Positions 1-10,151 of a stretch of 64,000 bases of DNA are shown piece by piece. The stretch is from JADJOM01 sp046327715 (GTDB lineage Bacteria > Gemmatimonadota > Gemmatimonadetes > Gemmatimonadales > GWC2-71-9), in NCBI GenBank assembly GCA_046327715.1, contig JAXLXY010000003.1, forward strand, positions 62,001-126,000, read 5' to 3'. The first letter of the stretch is position 1, and each line of letters starts with the position of its first letter. The notes beneath the pieces were generated by a model that did no database searches, was not told where the DNA came from, and saw nothing but the letters and a program-made list of their open reading frames with translations. Made by a program: the position numbers and the translations under genes.

Positions 1-195
1 GGCCCGATCCTGATGACGGCGACCGTCACCGGCCTCGCCCTGCTACCCCTCGCGCTCGGCAGCGGCGACCCCGGCCGGGAGATCGAGGGTCCCATGGCGA
101 TCGTGATCCTCGGGGGCCTCGTGACCTCGACCATGCTCTCGCTCTTCGTCCTGCCGACGCTGGCGTTGCGGTACGTGCGGTTCCGCGGGGACTGA
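1..195 (+). CDS. RND heavy-metal/multidrug efflux pump, C-terminal end (partial)
   Basis: This is the C-terminal tail of an inner-membrane RND transporter; its start lies left of the window. The visible 64 residues begin GPILMTATVT and contain two hydrophobic segments (roughly residues 5-20 and 32-56). They end in LVTSTMLSLFVLPTLALR, the pattern that closes CzcA/CusA-type pumps. Such pumps drive proton-coupled efflux with a periplasmic adaptor and an outer-membrane channel. The stop is the TGA at 193-195. The opposite-strand VanZ-like gene runs 153 nt into this gene. Family assignment is fairly firm; metal versus drug substrate cannot be told from this fragment. Confidence 0.8.
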   Translation, partial: GPILMTATVTGLALLPLALGSGDPGREIEGPMAIVILGGLVTSTMLSLFVLPTLALRYVRFRGD

Positions 196-1368
196 GCGGC
201 CACGCGCCAGCAGCCAGCGCACGTGAGCCCGCTGCAGGTGGTAGATGCCACCCCCGTACACCGCCGTCCCGGCCGCCAGCACGGCCCGGAGCGCACTGCC
301 CCCCGGACCCTGGTGTACGGCCGCGAGGAGTTCGAGGCCCGCCGCAGCCGCCAGCCCGGTCCCCGCCAGTGCCCCCAGGGAGGTCCGGAACGGTCCCTCG
401 CGACGGCCCCGCGCCTCCGCGACCGCGTAGCCCAGCACGGTAAAGGCCGCCAGGTGCTCCAGGGTGCGCAGGATTTCGCGCGTGCCGGTCGCGCCCCACG
501 CGTGGCCGAACCCGAGCTGGACGTGCCAGCCCCGCAGGGCGGCCCAGGGCGGCCAGCTCACCTGGAGCAGCAGGTACAGCGCGAGCGCCGGGGCCACGCG
601 CCGCAGCGTCTCGGCCTCGAAGCGTCGCTCCATGGCGTTCGCCGGCCGACGTTCCGACCCCGACAGCCACGTGGCGCCCGCCACCACGACGCTGGCCGCG
701 AGCACCGCGAGCGGTGCGGTGGCCAGCCCCGCGACCGCGCCCACCATGAACCAGGCGCCTGCCCCCAGGGCCACCCGCCCCAGCGGCAGCGCGCCGGCGG
801 GGCCCAGCCGGTGGCGGTAGACCGCGCCGAGCACCTGCGCGCCGGCGAGGCCCAGCAATCCCGCCGGCAACAGGCGGAGCGGCTCCCCGGAGGCCGCGAG
901 CCCGCTGACCCACAGCAGCGGCACCAGCAGGTACACCAGGCCCATCAAGGGCAACTCGAGCGCGAGCGCGCCGATCAGGGCCGGCGTCACCTGGATCCGT
1001 CGCCGCAGCGCGCCGGCGGCGAGCCCGCCGAGCCAGGCGCCGAGGCCGTTGGTGCACACGTCCACGGGCGAGGGAAAGCGGCTGGGGAGGAAGAGCTGCG
1101 CTCCCTCAACCACGGCGCTCAGCGCGAGTCCGAGCAGCAGCGGGCGCCGGGCAAGGGGATCCTCCACCGGCAGGGTCAGCTGCGCCAGGAAGCCGAGCGG
1201 GACGAACATGGCGACGTTGGCAATGGCATCGGCGGGATCCAGCGCCCAGGAGAGGTGGAGCACGCGGGGTATGCCGAAGTCGAACGGGACCAGCGTGACG
1301 ATCACCACCACGCCGAGGAGGTATCCGAGGAAGGCCCGGGCCAGGCGGGCGCCGGTCGTGCCGCTCAC
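43..1368 (-). CDS. VanZ-like family integral membrane protein
   Basis: A polytopic membrane protein of about 441 residues. The N-terminal third carries the VanZ signature: an ANVAMFVPLGF segment (about residues 50-60) followed by EGAQLFLPSRFPSPVDVCTN. VanZ-like proteins are poorly characterised; some give low-level glycopeptide resistance. A second hydrophobic block follows, and the C-terminus is polar and rich in Arg, Glu and His. The start chosen is GTG at 1368, preceded by AGGGAC; a longer reading frame upstream is low-complexity Pro/Arg/Thr and shadows the next gene. The last roughly 50 codons lie antisense to the RND gene, so the extreme C-terminus may not be conserved. No specific function is assigned. 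Confidence 0.75.
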   Translation of the reverse strand: MSGTTGARLARAFLGYLLGVVVIVTLVPFDFGIPRVLHLSWALDPADAIANVAMFVPLGFLAQLTLPVEDPLARRPLLLGLALSAVVEGAQLFLPSRFPSPVDVCTNGLGAWLGGLAAGALRRRIQVTPALIGALALELPLMGLVYLLVPLLWVSGLAASGEPLRLLPAGLLGLAGAQVLGAVYRHRLGPAGALPLGRVALGAGAWFMVGAVAGLATAPLAVLAASVVVAGATWLSGSERRPANAMERRFEAETLRRVAPALALYLLLQVSWPPWAALRGWHVQLGFGHAWGATGTREILRTLEHLAAFTVLGYAVAEARGRREGPFRTSLGALAGTGLAAAAGLELLAAVHQGPGGSALRAVLAAGTAVYGGGIYHLQRAHVRWLLARGRSVPAEPHVPQRQRRQDEEREHGRGHEAPEDHDRHGTLDLPAGVAAAEREG

Positions 1369-1558
1369 CGGCAGCGTGTCCCTGCGGCCCGGCCACCGGT
1401 ACGCCGGGGTCGGTGTGGGCGGGACTGCGGTCGCGGGAGGTGCACGGATCGACCGGCTCCGGGTGCCAGTGGAAGGCGCTGCTGAGGGTCGGACTCTCGG
1501 GAGGTATCGGCAGGAGCCGGGGGGAACCTGAGCCGTGCGCGGGGCCCGGCGGGGGCCG

Positions 1559-3244
1559 CTAGCCGTCCACGTCCCGGGCGCCGGCTTCCAGGCGGTCACC
1601 GAGCCAGTCCACCAGCAGGAACGCCTCGAGCAGCAGGGCCACCGCCGCCGCCACGCCGGCCGGGAGCGCCACCCAGTGCCCGAGGTGCCCGTACAGGAGA
1701 TATCCGATCCCGCCTCCGAGGGCGGCGGGCCCCAGGAGGAAGAGCAGCAGCAGCAGCACGGAGACGCCCGCGGTCAGCAGGTGCTGCCCCATCTGTTCGA
1801 TGCCGCCGGGGCGGATTTCCGTGCGCACCCACGCCGGGTAGAGGAGGGCACCGCCGTTCTGGATGCCGAGCGAGACGATGTTGATGCCCGCCAGGACGGC
1901 CAGGGCCGGGAGGACGAGCAGCGCGGTTTCCAGCGCGCCGAGCGGGAGCTGCCCTTGCGCGGCCAGCGCCCCGAGACCGAGCCCGCCGAGGACCACCTGG
2001 AGGAGCGTGAGCACCGAGGCGGAGGAGAGAATCATCCCGGTCATGATCTGCCGGCCGGGCAGGGGCCAGGAGCGGATCAGGTCGAGCTGCTCCACTTCCC
2101 CCCGCAGGTCCACCCTGACCCACTGCGGGCCGAGCAGCGTGAGTGCACCCGCCCAGGCCAGCGCCAGCACACCGATGAAGCCGAGCATGTTCCCGCTGTC
2201 CTCACCGGCGATCCCGCCGGCGATGACCATTCCCACCAGCAGCAGCAGCAGGGTTGCCAGGAAGGCCGGGCTGGTGGTGCGGAGGAGCCGGGTCAGGTTC
2301 TTCCACATGATCGCCAGGACCGGCGAGCCGGCCGGGGCCAGTGGAAGACGCCGGCGGTGCACCTCCGGCCGGAGCGGCGCGACGGTGCCCTGCCGTCGCC
2401 AGCGGTTGAGCAGTTCGGCGCGGCGGGCGCTTGCCTCGAGCGCGGCCTCCGCGAAATCCCGGTCGGCGCGCAGGATCCACCAGGCATGCAGGCCCACCAC
2501 CAGCAGGGCCCCCGGGAGTGCCTGTACGAACGCCCGGCCCGAGTCGGCGGCCAGCGGCGCCAACGGCAGGCGGAAGGGCCACAGGAGCCAGGAGAGGGGG
2601 GCCGTCCCGTAGAGGCGCAGCAGCCAGTCGAACGGGTCGGTGCGCAGCGGTTCCATCCGCCGGACCGAGAGGGCCCCGGCCACGACGAGGCCGGCGATCA
2701 CGAGCACTGCCGGCCACGCGCGCCGCCACCCCGCCGCGCCATGCGCCAGCAGGCTGTCGCGGGTCAGCGCCGTTCCCAGGCGGTGGAGGGAGAGGGTGGT
2801 GAAGCAGACCCAGAGGCCGACCATGTGCATCAACGGATGCGCGCCTTCCGCCCGGCGCCAGAAGAGCAGGGTCCAGAGCACCACGTTGAAGAGGATGAGC
2901 AGCTGGTTGCGCGCCAGCTTGTAGCCCAGGATCGCGGGGCGGGACAGGGGAGCGGGGAAGAGGAACTGCACCTCCGCCGGCGAGAACGCCAGCGCGCTCC
3001 GGTCGGCTCCGAACAGCCACCACTTGGCCACCAGCACGACGAGCAACACGGTCCCGCCGCCCGCCAGGACGGGCGCCGGCAGGCCGCCCCCGGGGCCGGC
3101 CCGCTGCCCGAAGAGGACGAGGCCGAGGTACGCCACGCCCACCAGGACCGCGAGCAGATAACGCGGGCTGCGCAGCTGGCGCAGTATCCGCCGGCCGCGG
3201 TTCCGGACGGTCGCGCGAAGCAGGTAGAGCGCGGCGCCGGTCAC
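1559..3244 (-). CDS. ABC exporter permease (ABC-2-like)
   Basis: A 561-residue multi-spanning membrane protein, the transmembrane half of a putative ABC exporter. Many hydrophobic helices are visible (for example RYLLAVLVGVAYLGLVLF near residue 25 and AFLATLLLLLVGMVIAGG in the middle), with a large polar linker rich in Arg around residues 250-290. The GTG start overlaps the stop of the ATPase gene as GTGA (3241-3244), so the two are translationally coupled. The substrate is unknown. Length and architecture resemble the large ABC_export/ABC-2 permeases that pair with a single soluble ATPase rather than a fused one. Confidence 0.8.
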   Translation of the reverse strand: MTGAALYLLRATVRNRGRRILRQLRSPRYLLAVLVGVAYLGLVLFGQRAGPGGGLPAPVLAGGGTVLLVVLVAKWWLFGADRSALAFSPAEVQFLFPAPLSRPAILGYKLARNQLLILFNVVLWTLLFWRRAEGAHPLMHMVGLWVCFTTLSLHRLGTALTRDSLLAHGAAGWRRAWPAVLVIAGLVVAGALSVRRMEPLRTDPFDWLLRLYGTAPLSWLLWPFRLPLAPLAADSGRAFVQALPGALLVVGLHAWWILRADRDFAEAALEASARRAELLNRWRRQGTVAPLRPEVHRRRLPLAPAGSPVLAIMWKNLTRLLRTTSPAFLATLLLLLVGMVIAGGIAGEDSGNMLGFIGVLALAWAGALTLLGPQWVRVDLRGEVEQLDLIRSWPLPGRQIMTGMILSSASVLTLLQVVLGGLGLGALAAQGQLPLGALETALLVLPALAVLAGINIVSLGIQNGGALLYPAWVRTEIRPGGIEQMGQHLLTAGVSVLLLLLFLLGPAALGGGIGYLLYGHLGHWVALPAGVAAAVALLLEAFLLVDWLGDRLEAGARDVDG

Positions 3245-3978
3245 CCCTGTGGTGGCTCCGCGTGGCCGGTCAGGGAGAGGAAGAGCTCCTCCAGGCCCCG
3301 GCCGCTCAGTTCGGGGCGGCCGGCGGCGATTTCCGCGACGGTTCCCATCGCCACCCGCTGCCCCTGCTGGATGATCAGGACCCGGGTACAGAGCTCTTCC
3401 ACCAGCGGGAGGAGGTGTGAGCTCAGGATCACCGCGGCGCCCGCCTCCGCCCGGGCGGCGATGGTGCGCTTCATCCGCCGGATCCCCACCGGGTCGAGCC
3501 CCGTGAGCGGTTCGTCGAGGATCAGGACCTGCGGCTGGTGGATCAGCCCGCACGCGATGGCCAGCTTCTGCCGCATGCCCCGGGAGAGCTCGCTCGCCAG
3601 GCTGTCGGCCTTGTCGGCCAGCTCGAGCTCGGCCAGCAGGCCCGGACCGCGGGCCACTGCCTCGGGCTGCCGATACAGCCGGGCCACGAAGCCCAGGTGC
3701 TCGCGCACCGTCAGGTAGTCGAAGAGCTGCGGTTCGTCCGGGATGAACGCGAGCGCGGCCTTGGCGGCCACGGGCGCCCGGGCCAGGTCGTGCCCGGCGA
3801 TGCGGATCTCGCCCCGGCTCGGCGGGATGATCCCGGCCAGACTTCGGAGGGTGGTCGTCTTCCCGGCGCCGTTCGGCCCCACCAGGCCCAGGATCTCCCC
3901 GGGCGGGACATGGAACGAGAGCCCTTGCACCGCTGTGAGGGCCCCATACACCTTCGTGAGGTCGTGCACGTGGATCAC
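3241..3978 (-). CDS. ABC transporter ATP-binding protein
   Basis: A 245-residue cytoplasmic ATPase that powers the adjoining permease. Walker A is GPNGAGKT (residues 34-41), the signature is LSRGMRQK, Walker B is VLILDEPLTGLDP, and an SSH switch (LSSHLL) follows. The GTG start at 3978 has GGGAG about 8 nt upstream and gives a normal family length; an upstream extension of the same frame is antisense to the next gene and was rejected. Its stop overlaps the permease start. The SRG variant of the signature is common in CcmA/ABC-2-type exporters. Substrate unknown. Confidence 0.9.
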   Translation of the reverse strand: MIHVHDLTKVYGALTAVQGLSFHVPPGEILGLVGPNGAGKTTTLRSLAGIIPPSRGEIRIAGHDLARAPVAAKAALAFIPDEPQLFDYLTVREHLGFVARLYRQPEAVARGPGLLAELELADKADSLASELSRGMRQKLAIACGLIHQPQVLILDEPLTGLDPVGIRRMKRTIAARAEAGAAVILSSHLLPLVEELCTRVLIIQQGQRVAMGTVAEIAAGRPELSGRGLEELFLSLTGHAEPPQG

Positions 3979-4080
3979 CGCGGGTCTCCCGTCCGCTGCC
4001 GCCTGAAACCAATGGCAGGGCTCGCGCGTCTCTAGATGAAACACCCTACCCGCTCGGGTCGGGACCCGGGGGAGCAGGCT

Positions 4081-5046
4081 ATGCGAAACTACTGGATCAG
4101 GATCGTCGCCGGCGCCGTGGGGATCTTCACCATCGGCATGGCGCTCATCACCGGGTTCCGGGCGATGAAGTCCAAGGTCACCAGCACGTTCAACAGCACC
4201 GATCCGATCCCCATCCCCCTGATCGGCCTGCTGCCGTTCCGGGTTGACGACAGCAAGCTCGGCAGCCTGAGCCGCGTCGAGTTCCTCCGCCACGATCCGG
4301 AGCACCTCTCCGGGGTCCGGGTCCTCGTGAAACTGGCCGATTCCGTCGGTCCCGACCGCCTCCGCACGTGCGTGCTGGTGGTGGATGACGTCGAGCGGAT
4401 CAACGATCAGACCACCTTCCGCTGTGCCCCGATCGGCGGGGTTCCCCCCGGGGCCGAGCAGTTCGGGACGGTGCGGGTGCAGGGGATGCCCGACAGCTTC
4501 CCCCTCTTCCTGCCCACCAAGGTGGTGGCCGACCTCCGCCGCACCGAGATCCGCCTGGACCACAGCGGCCTGCACGTGAACAGTATCCCCGACCCGGTAC
4601 ATGCGGCCATGGAGGCCAAGGCGGATTCGCTGCGGGGTGCCCTGAGCGAGCGCATCGACGCCCGGTCCGACTCGGTGGATGAGTTGCGCTCCCGCGCCGA
4701 CGAACTGGAGGACTCCTCGGCCAGCCTCGGGGCGGCCCAGCGGCGGGTCGTCCAGCAGCGGGCGGACTCCGCGCGCACGGCCATGCGGGCCATGATCGAC
4801 CGCATGAAGGCCGACGAGGCGCGTATGGGGGCGGTCGAACGGATGGGCGACCTGTCCCCGGAGCAGGTGGACTCGCTGGCCCGGATGGGCCGGCACCTCG
4901 CGGATTCCGTGATGGGTGAGGTTGCCCGGCAGCTGCAGCAGGCCCGCCTCCAGCTGGAGCGCGAGGGGGCCGCGGCCGCCGGAGTCGGCGCGCCCGGGTC
5001 GGCGCGCGTCGGCGTCGAAGCGCCTCCACCACCCCCGCGACCCTGA
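4081..5046 (+). CDS. Hypothetical membrane-anchored coiled-coil protein
   Basis: A 321-residue protein with no family I recognise. One N-terminal hydrophobic helix (residues 5-22, with the core IVAGAVGIFTIGMALITG) is followed by an extracytoplasmic domain containing two Cys residues (in RTCVLVV and FRCAPIG) that could pair. A charged, Ala/Arg/Asp-rich segment from about residue 175 to 305 looks like a coiled coil. The C-terminus is Ala/Gly/Pro-rich. ATG at 4081 is preferred because GGGGGAG lies just upstream; an in-frame ATG at 4036 lacks such a site. It is divergent from the ABC exporter and followed after 11 nt by trpG/pabA. Confidence 0.7.
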   Translation: MRNYWIRIVAGAVGIFTIGMALITGFRAMKSKVTSTFNSTDPIPIPLIGLLPFRVDDSKLGSLSRVEFLRHDPEHLSGVRVLVKLADSVGPDRLRTCVLVVDDVERINDQTTFRCAPIGGVPPGAEQFGTVRVQGMPDSFPLFLPTKVVADLRRTEIRLDHSGLHVNSIPDPVHAAMEAKADSLRGALSERIDARSDSVDELRSRADELEDSSASLGAAQRRVVQQRADSARTAMRAMIDRMKADEARMGAVERMGDLSPEQVDSLARMGRHLADSVMGEVARQLQQARLQLEREGAAAAGVGAPGSARVGVEAPPPPPRP

Positions 5047-5057
5047 CCGGCGGCCGC

Positions 5058-5672
5058 ATGCTCCTGGTACTCGACAACTACGACAGCTTCACCTACAACC
5101 TGGTGCAGTACGTCGGTGAACTGGGGGCGGACCCGGTGGTGTACCGCAACGACGCCCTCACCGTCGACCAGGCCCTCGCGCTGGCCCCCGAGGCGATCAT
5201 CATCTCGCCCGGGCCCGGCGAGCCGCGGGATGCGGGCATCTCCATCCCGCTGATCCGCGCGGCCGCGGGTCGGGTCCCCCTGCTGGGCGTCTGCCTGGGC
5301 CACCAGGCGATGGGGGAGGCCTACGGCGGTCGTGTGGTCCGTGCCGGGCGGCTGATGCATGGGAAGACCACCCAGGTGACCCACCTCGGGGAGGGCCTCT
5401 TCCAGGGCCTGCCCAACCCGCTCACCGTCATGCGGTATCACTCGCTGGTGGTGTCCGCCGAGGATTTTCCCGGCGAACTCGAGATGACCGCGTGGTCCAT
5501 GGACCGCCCCCGGGGCCAGGAGGTCATGGCCCTTCGGCACCGGATCCACCCCCAGTTCGGGGTCCAGTTCCACCCCGAGTCGATCGCCACGGAGGCCGGC
5601 CGGGACCTCTTGTCCAACTTCCTGCGGCTGGCCGCCGTATGGCGCACGGACCGGGCGGCCGCGATCGCCTAA
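5058..5672 (+). CDS. trpG/pabA: Anthranilate/aminodeoxychorismate synthase glutaminase subunit
   Basis: A 204-residue class-I glutamine amidotransferase. It hydrolyses glutamine and passes ammonia to a chorismate-amination partner (TrpE or PabB) for tryptophan or folate synthesis. The catalytic triad is visible: Cys79 in GVCLGHQ, His172 and Glu174 in FHPES. The N-terminal LDNYDSFTYNL and the PGPGEP oxyanion loop are also typical. Neither trpE nor pabB is in the window, so the pathway cannot be decided; the protein may serve both. A terminator hairpin follows the stop. Confidence 0.92.
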   Translation: MLLVLDNYDSFTYNLVQYVGELGADPVVYRNDALTVDQALALAPEAIIISPGPGEPRDAGISIPLIRAAAGRVPLLGVCLGHQAMGEAYGGRVVRAGRLMHGKTTQVTHLGEGLFQGLPNPLTVMRYHSLVVSAEDFPGELEMTAWSMDRPRGQEVMALRHRIHPQFGVQFHPESIATEAGRDLLSNFLRLAAVWRTDRAAAIA

Positions 5673-5716
5673 CCACTTGACGGATAATCAGCTAGGAGCT
5701 ACTGCCTAGCCCATCC

Positions 5717-5758
5717 AGCCGCCCGGCACGACTTTTGACAGGACCGGGCGGCTTTATT
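5717..5758 (+). terminator. Intrinsic terminator after trpG/pabA
   Basis: A 10-bp perfect stem, AGCCGCCCGG at 5717-5726 pairing with CCGGGCGGCT at 5744-5753, has a 17-nt loop and a T-rich tail (TTTATTA). It is the only hairpin noticed here with a clear U-tract. Its loop and tail also contain the probable kdsB promoter. Confidence 0.8.
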
Positions 5759-5763
5759 ACGTT
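5735..5763 (+). promoter_or_regulatory. Probable sigma-70-type promoter for the kdsB operon
   Basis: A perfect -35 hexamer TTGACA (5735-5740) sits 17 nt before TACGTT (5758-5763), only 5 nt ahead of the kdsB ATG. Transcription would then begin at or very near the start codon, matching the absence of a Shine-Dalgarno sequence (upstream bases GTTCGGAA). The -35 lies in the loop of the preceding terminator. The -10 match is weak (3 of 6), so it is inferred mostly from spacing. Confidence 0.55.
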
Positions 5764-5768
5764 CGGAA

Positions 5769-6517
5769 ATGCGCGTCCTCGGTGTGATCCCGGCCAGGCT
5801 CGGCTCGACCCGCATCCCCCACAAACCGCTGCAGCCCCTGGCCGGCGAGCCCTTGGTGACCCGCGTGATCCAGCGTGTGCAGCGCCTGGGGCTGGTGGAT
5901 GAACTGGTGGTGGCCACCGATTCCACGATGGTGGCGCGGGTGGTCGAACTGGCCGGAGTCCAGGCAGTCCTGACTCGGCCTGAGCACGAGAGCGGGACCG
6001 ACCGGGTGGCGGAGGTGGCGGCCCGTCCCGAGTTCGGCGACCACGACGTGGTGATCAACATCCAGGGCGATGAGCCCTTCCTGCCCGCGGCGGCGCTGCG
6101 GGGGGCGCTGGAACGGGTGACCCTGGCGGGCGATGACGTGGGCACCGCGGCGGCACCGCTGGCCCCGGAGGACGCGGCCGACGTGGCACGGGTCAAGGTG
6201 GTCACGGACCATCGCGGGCACGCGCTGTATTTCTCCCGGGCGCCGATCCCCTTCCGGCGCGACCCGGGCGGGCCGGGCCGGGACCTCTACTGGCAGCACG
6301 TCGGGGTCTACGCCTACCGTCGCGCCGCGCTGGCGCGTTGGGTGGGGTTTCCCCCGTCCCAGGCGGAAATGGCGGAGCGGCTCGAACAGCTCCGCGCCCT
6401 GCATCATGGCATGACCGTCGGAGTGGCACGCCTCGAACTACCCGCGCGGCCCGGGGTGGACACCCCCGAGGACCTGCGCCGCGCGGAGGCATACTGGCTC
6501 GCTCAGGAGGAGGACCA

Positions 6518-6521
<4 letters not shown>
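5769..6521 (+). CDS. kdsB: 3-deoxy-manno-octulosonate cytidylyltransferase
   Basis: A 250-residue cytoplasmic enzyme that couples Kdo to CTP, giving CMP-Kdo, the activated sugar for the LPS inner core. The N-terminal nucleotide-binding loop IPARLGSTRIPHKPL, the ESGTDRVAEV stretch and the NIQGDEPFL motif near residue 100 identify KdsB, and the length is normal. It is the first gene of a run of ATGA/GTGA-coupled envelope genes; its stop overlaps the pyrG start. Having pyrG next makes metabolic sense, because KdsB consumes CTP. It has no ribosome-binding site and is probably leaderless. Confidence 0.95.
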
Positions 6522-8179
<1,658 letters not shown>

Positions 8180-8180
8180 G

Positions 8181-9020
8181 ATGACCTGGACCTTCCGTGG
8201 GGCGCCGTTGCTGGTGGCCGGCCCCTGCGTGGTCGAGTCGGGGGACACCATGCCCCGGGTGGCCGAGCGCCTGGCAGGGCTCGGGCTGCGGCTGGGCATT
8301 CCGGTCTGCTTCAAGGCCAGCGTGGACAAGGCCAATCGGGCCCGGGGGGATGCCCCGCGCGGCCCGGGCTTCGAGGCCGGGCTGCGGATGCTGGAGCGGG
8401 TCCGTCGGGAGAGCGGGCTCCCGGTCCTGACCGATGTGCACGAGCCCGGGCAGGCCGGCATCGCTGCCGAGGTGGCCGATGCCCTGCAGGTGCCGGCGTT
8501 TCTCTGCCGGCAGACGGACCTGCTGGTGGCTGCGGGACGGACGGGGCGGCCGGTGAACATCAAGAAGGGACAATGGATGGCCCCGGAGGCGATGGCCGGC
8601 GCGGCCGAGAAGGTGCGTGCGGCCGGCGGGGTGGACCTCGCGGTGACGGAGCGGGGCACGGCGTTCGGCTACGGGGACCTCGTGGTCGACATGCGGAGCT
8701 TCTCGCGGCTCCGGGTGGCCTGCCAGGCCCCGGTCCTGTTCGACGCCACGCATGCGGTGCAGCAGCCCGGCCAGGGCGTCGGAGGGGCGAGCGGGGGCCA
8801 GCGCGACCACATCCCGGCCCTGCTGCTCGCCGCGGCCGCGGCCGGCGCCGACGGGTTCTTCCTCGAGACGCACCCGGCGCCCGAGCGCGCCCCGAGCGAC
8901 GCCGCCACCCAGTGGCCGCTCGAGGAGCTGGAGTCGCTGGTGGAGCGGGCCCTCGAGGTCTGGCACGCCGCCCGGAGCGGCCGGGGTGCCGCGACGCCAG
9001 GCCGCCGTGGGGCACCGTGA
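8181..9020 (+). CDS. kdsA: 3-deoxy-8-phosphooctulonate synthase
   Basis: A 279-residue TIM-barrel enzyme that condenses phosphoenolpyruvate with arabinose-5-phosphate to give Kdo-8-phosphate, the first committed Kdo step. Diagnostic segments are GPCVVESG near the N-terminus, FKASVDKANR, RGTAFGYGDLVVDMR and the THAVQQPG loop. It starts 1 nt after the pyrG stop and overlaps kdsC by GTGA. KdsD, which makes its arabinose-5-phosphate substrate, is not in this operon. Confidence 0.95.
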   Translation: MTWTFRGAPLLVAGPCVVESGDTMPRVAERLAGLGLRLGIPVCFKASVDKANRARGDAPRGPGFEAGLRMLERVRRESGLPVLTDVHEPGQAGIAAEVADALQVPAFLCRQTDLLVAAGRTGRPVNIKKGQWMAPEAMAGAAEKVRAAGGVDLAVTERGTAFGYGDLVVDMRSFSRLRVACQAPVLFDATHAVQQPGQGVGGASGGQRDHIPALLLAAAAAGADGFFLETHPAPERAPSDAATQWPLEELESLVERALEVWHAARSGRGAATPGRRGAP

Positions 9021-9568
9021 TTGACGGGGCCGTCGCCGGGCGCATCAAGCTGCTCGGCCTCGACGTCGATGGCGTGATCACCAACAACGCCATCTACCTG
9101 GGGCTGGTGGACGGGCAGCGGATCGAGTTCAAGCAGTTCGACATCCAGGATGGCCTGGCCATGGGCCTCGCGCGCAGGATGGGGCTGCTGGTCGCATGGG
9201 TGAGCGGGCGCTATTCCGACGCCACCACGCTCCGGGCCACCGAGCTCCGGATCGACGAGGTGATCCAGGACCGCGGCGCCCGCAAGGTGCCGGCGATGAC
9301 GGAGATGCTGCTGCGCCGCGGGATCGGCTGGGACGAGGTGGCCTTTCTGGGCGACGACCTCGCCGACATCCCGGTGCTCCGGCGGGTCGGCCTGCCGCTG
9401 GCGGTGGCGAACGCGGTGGACGAGGTGAAGCGCCTCGCCGCCTACACCACGCGCGCCAGTGGCGGCGCGGGCGCGGTGCGGGAGGCGATCGAGCTCCTGC
9501 TCCGGGCCCAGGGGCGCTGGGACGCGGCGGTGCAGGTCTATCTCGAGGACCGGGGAGAGCCGGCATGA
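9017..9568 (+). CDS. kdsC: 3-deoxy-D-manno-octulosonate 8-phosphate phosphatase
   Basis: A 183-residue HAD-superfamily phosphatase that removes phosphate from Kdo-8-P. The nucleophile motif is LDVDGVITN (Asp16 and Asp18), the conserved Lys is in ARKVPAM, and FLGDDLADIPVL supplies the Mg2+-binding acids. It is the short, cap-less form typical of KdsC. The GTG start at 9017 overlaps the kdsA stop. The stop overlaps the lptC start, giving the familiar kdsC-lptC order. Confidence 0.93.
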   Translation: MIDGAVAGRIKLLGLDVDGVITNNAIYLGLVDGQRIEFKQFDIQDGLAMGLARRMGLLVAWVSGRYSDATTLRATELRIDEVIQDRGARKVPAMTEMLLRRGIGWDEVAFLGDDLADIPVLRRVGLPLAVANAVDEVKRLAAYTTRASGGAGAVREAIELLLRAQGRWDAAVQVYLEDRGEPA

Positions 9569-10149
9569 GGCGAGTGGGAGGCGCGGGACTGGTGCTGCTG
9601 CTCGGGGCGGGGGGCCTGACCGCCTGCTCCGACGAGGGCGTCAAGCCGACGGTCACCGTGACCGCCGCCGACACCGCCGACCAGATCCTGACCAAGATGG
9701 AACACCTCATCACGACGGACGGCGTCCGCCGGACCAGGGTCCTGGCCGACACGGCGTACATCTACGAGCCCACCCAGCTGGCCCGGCTCAAGCAGGTGAC
9801 CGTGACCTTCTTCGACGTCAACGGGCTGGAGCGCTCCACCGTGACGGCCGATTCCGGCCTGTACCAGATGCGCGACGGTTCGATGACCGCGTGGGAGCAC
9901 GTGGTGGGCAAGACACCGGATGGCAAGCGGCTGACCAGCAACGAGCTGCGCTACGATGCCCGGAGCCGGGAGATCTCCTCCACCAAGCCGTTCGTCTTCG
10001 ACCGGCCGGGCCAGCACCTCGAGGGCAATGGCTTCGTGAGCGATCCCGACTTCGCCAACGTCCGCGCCCAGCAGCCGCGGGCACACCAGCTGCCGGGCCA
10101 GGATGGCGCGCCCGCGGGCGGCGGCATCCGCCTTCCGGGGCAGGACTGA
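9565..10149 (+). CDS. lptC: LPS export protein LptC-like, predicted lipoprotein
   Basis: A 194-residue protein matching LptC, the inner-membrane-anchored link that takes LPS from LptB2FG and passes it to LptA. The N-terminus is a signal ending in a lipobox (LTAC, Cys21), so this LptC is probably lipid-anchored rather than held by a helix. The body alternates short beta-type segments such as VTVTFFDVNG and GLYQMRDGSMTAWEHV, as expected for a beta-jellyroll. It sits between kdsC and an OstA-like gene, the usual LptC position. Confidence 0.85.
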   Translation: MRRVGGAGLVLLLGAGGLTACSDEGVKPTVTVTAADTADQILTKMEHLITTDGVRRTRVLADTAYIYEPTQLARLKQVTVTFFDVNGLERSTVTADSGLYQMRDGSMTAWEHVVGKTPDGKRLTSNELRYDARSREISSTKPFVFDRPGQHLEGNGFVSDPDFANVRAQQPRAHQLPGQDGAPAGGGIRLPGQD

Positions 10150-10151
10150 CC

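Noticed and set aside
1535..3718. A 727-codon plus-strand open frame opposite the ABC exporter
   Set aside because: Low-complexity Gln/Arg/Pro/Glu composition typical of antisense frames in GC-rich DNA; the minus strand encodes clear ABC proteins.
4036..4080. Earlier ATG for the hypothetical gene at 4081
   Set aside because: No Shine-Dalgarno before 4036; the ATG at 4081 has GGGGGAG and places the membrane helix at the N-terminus.
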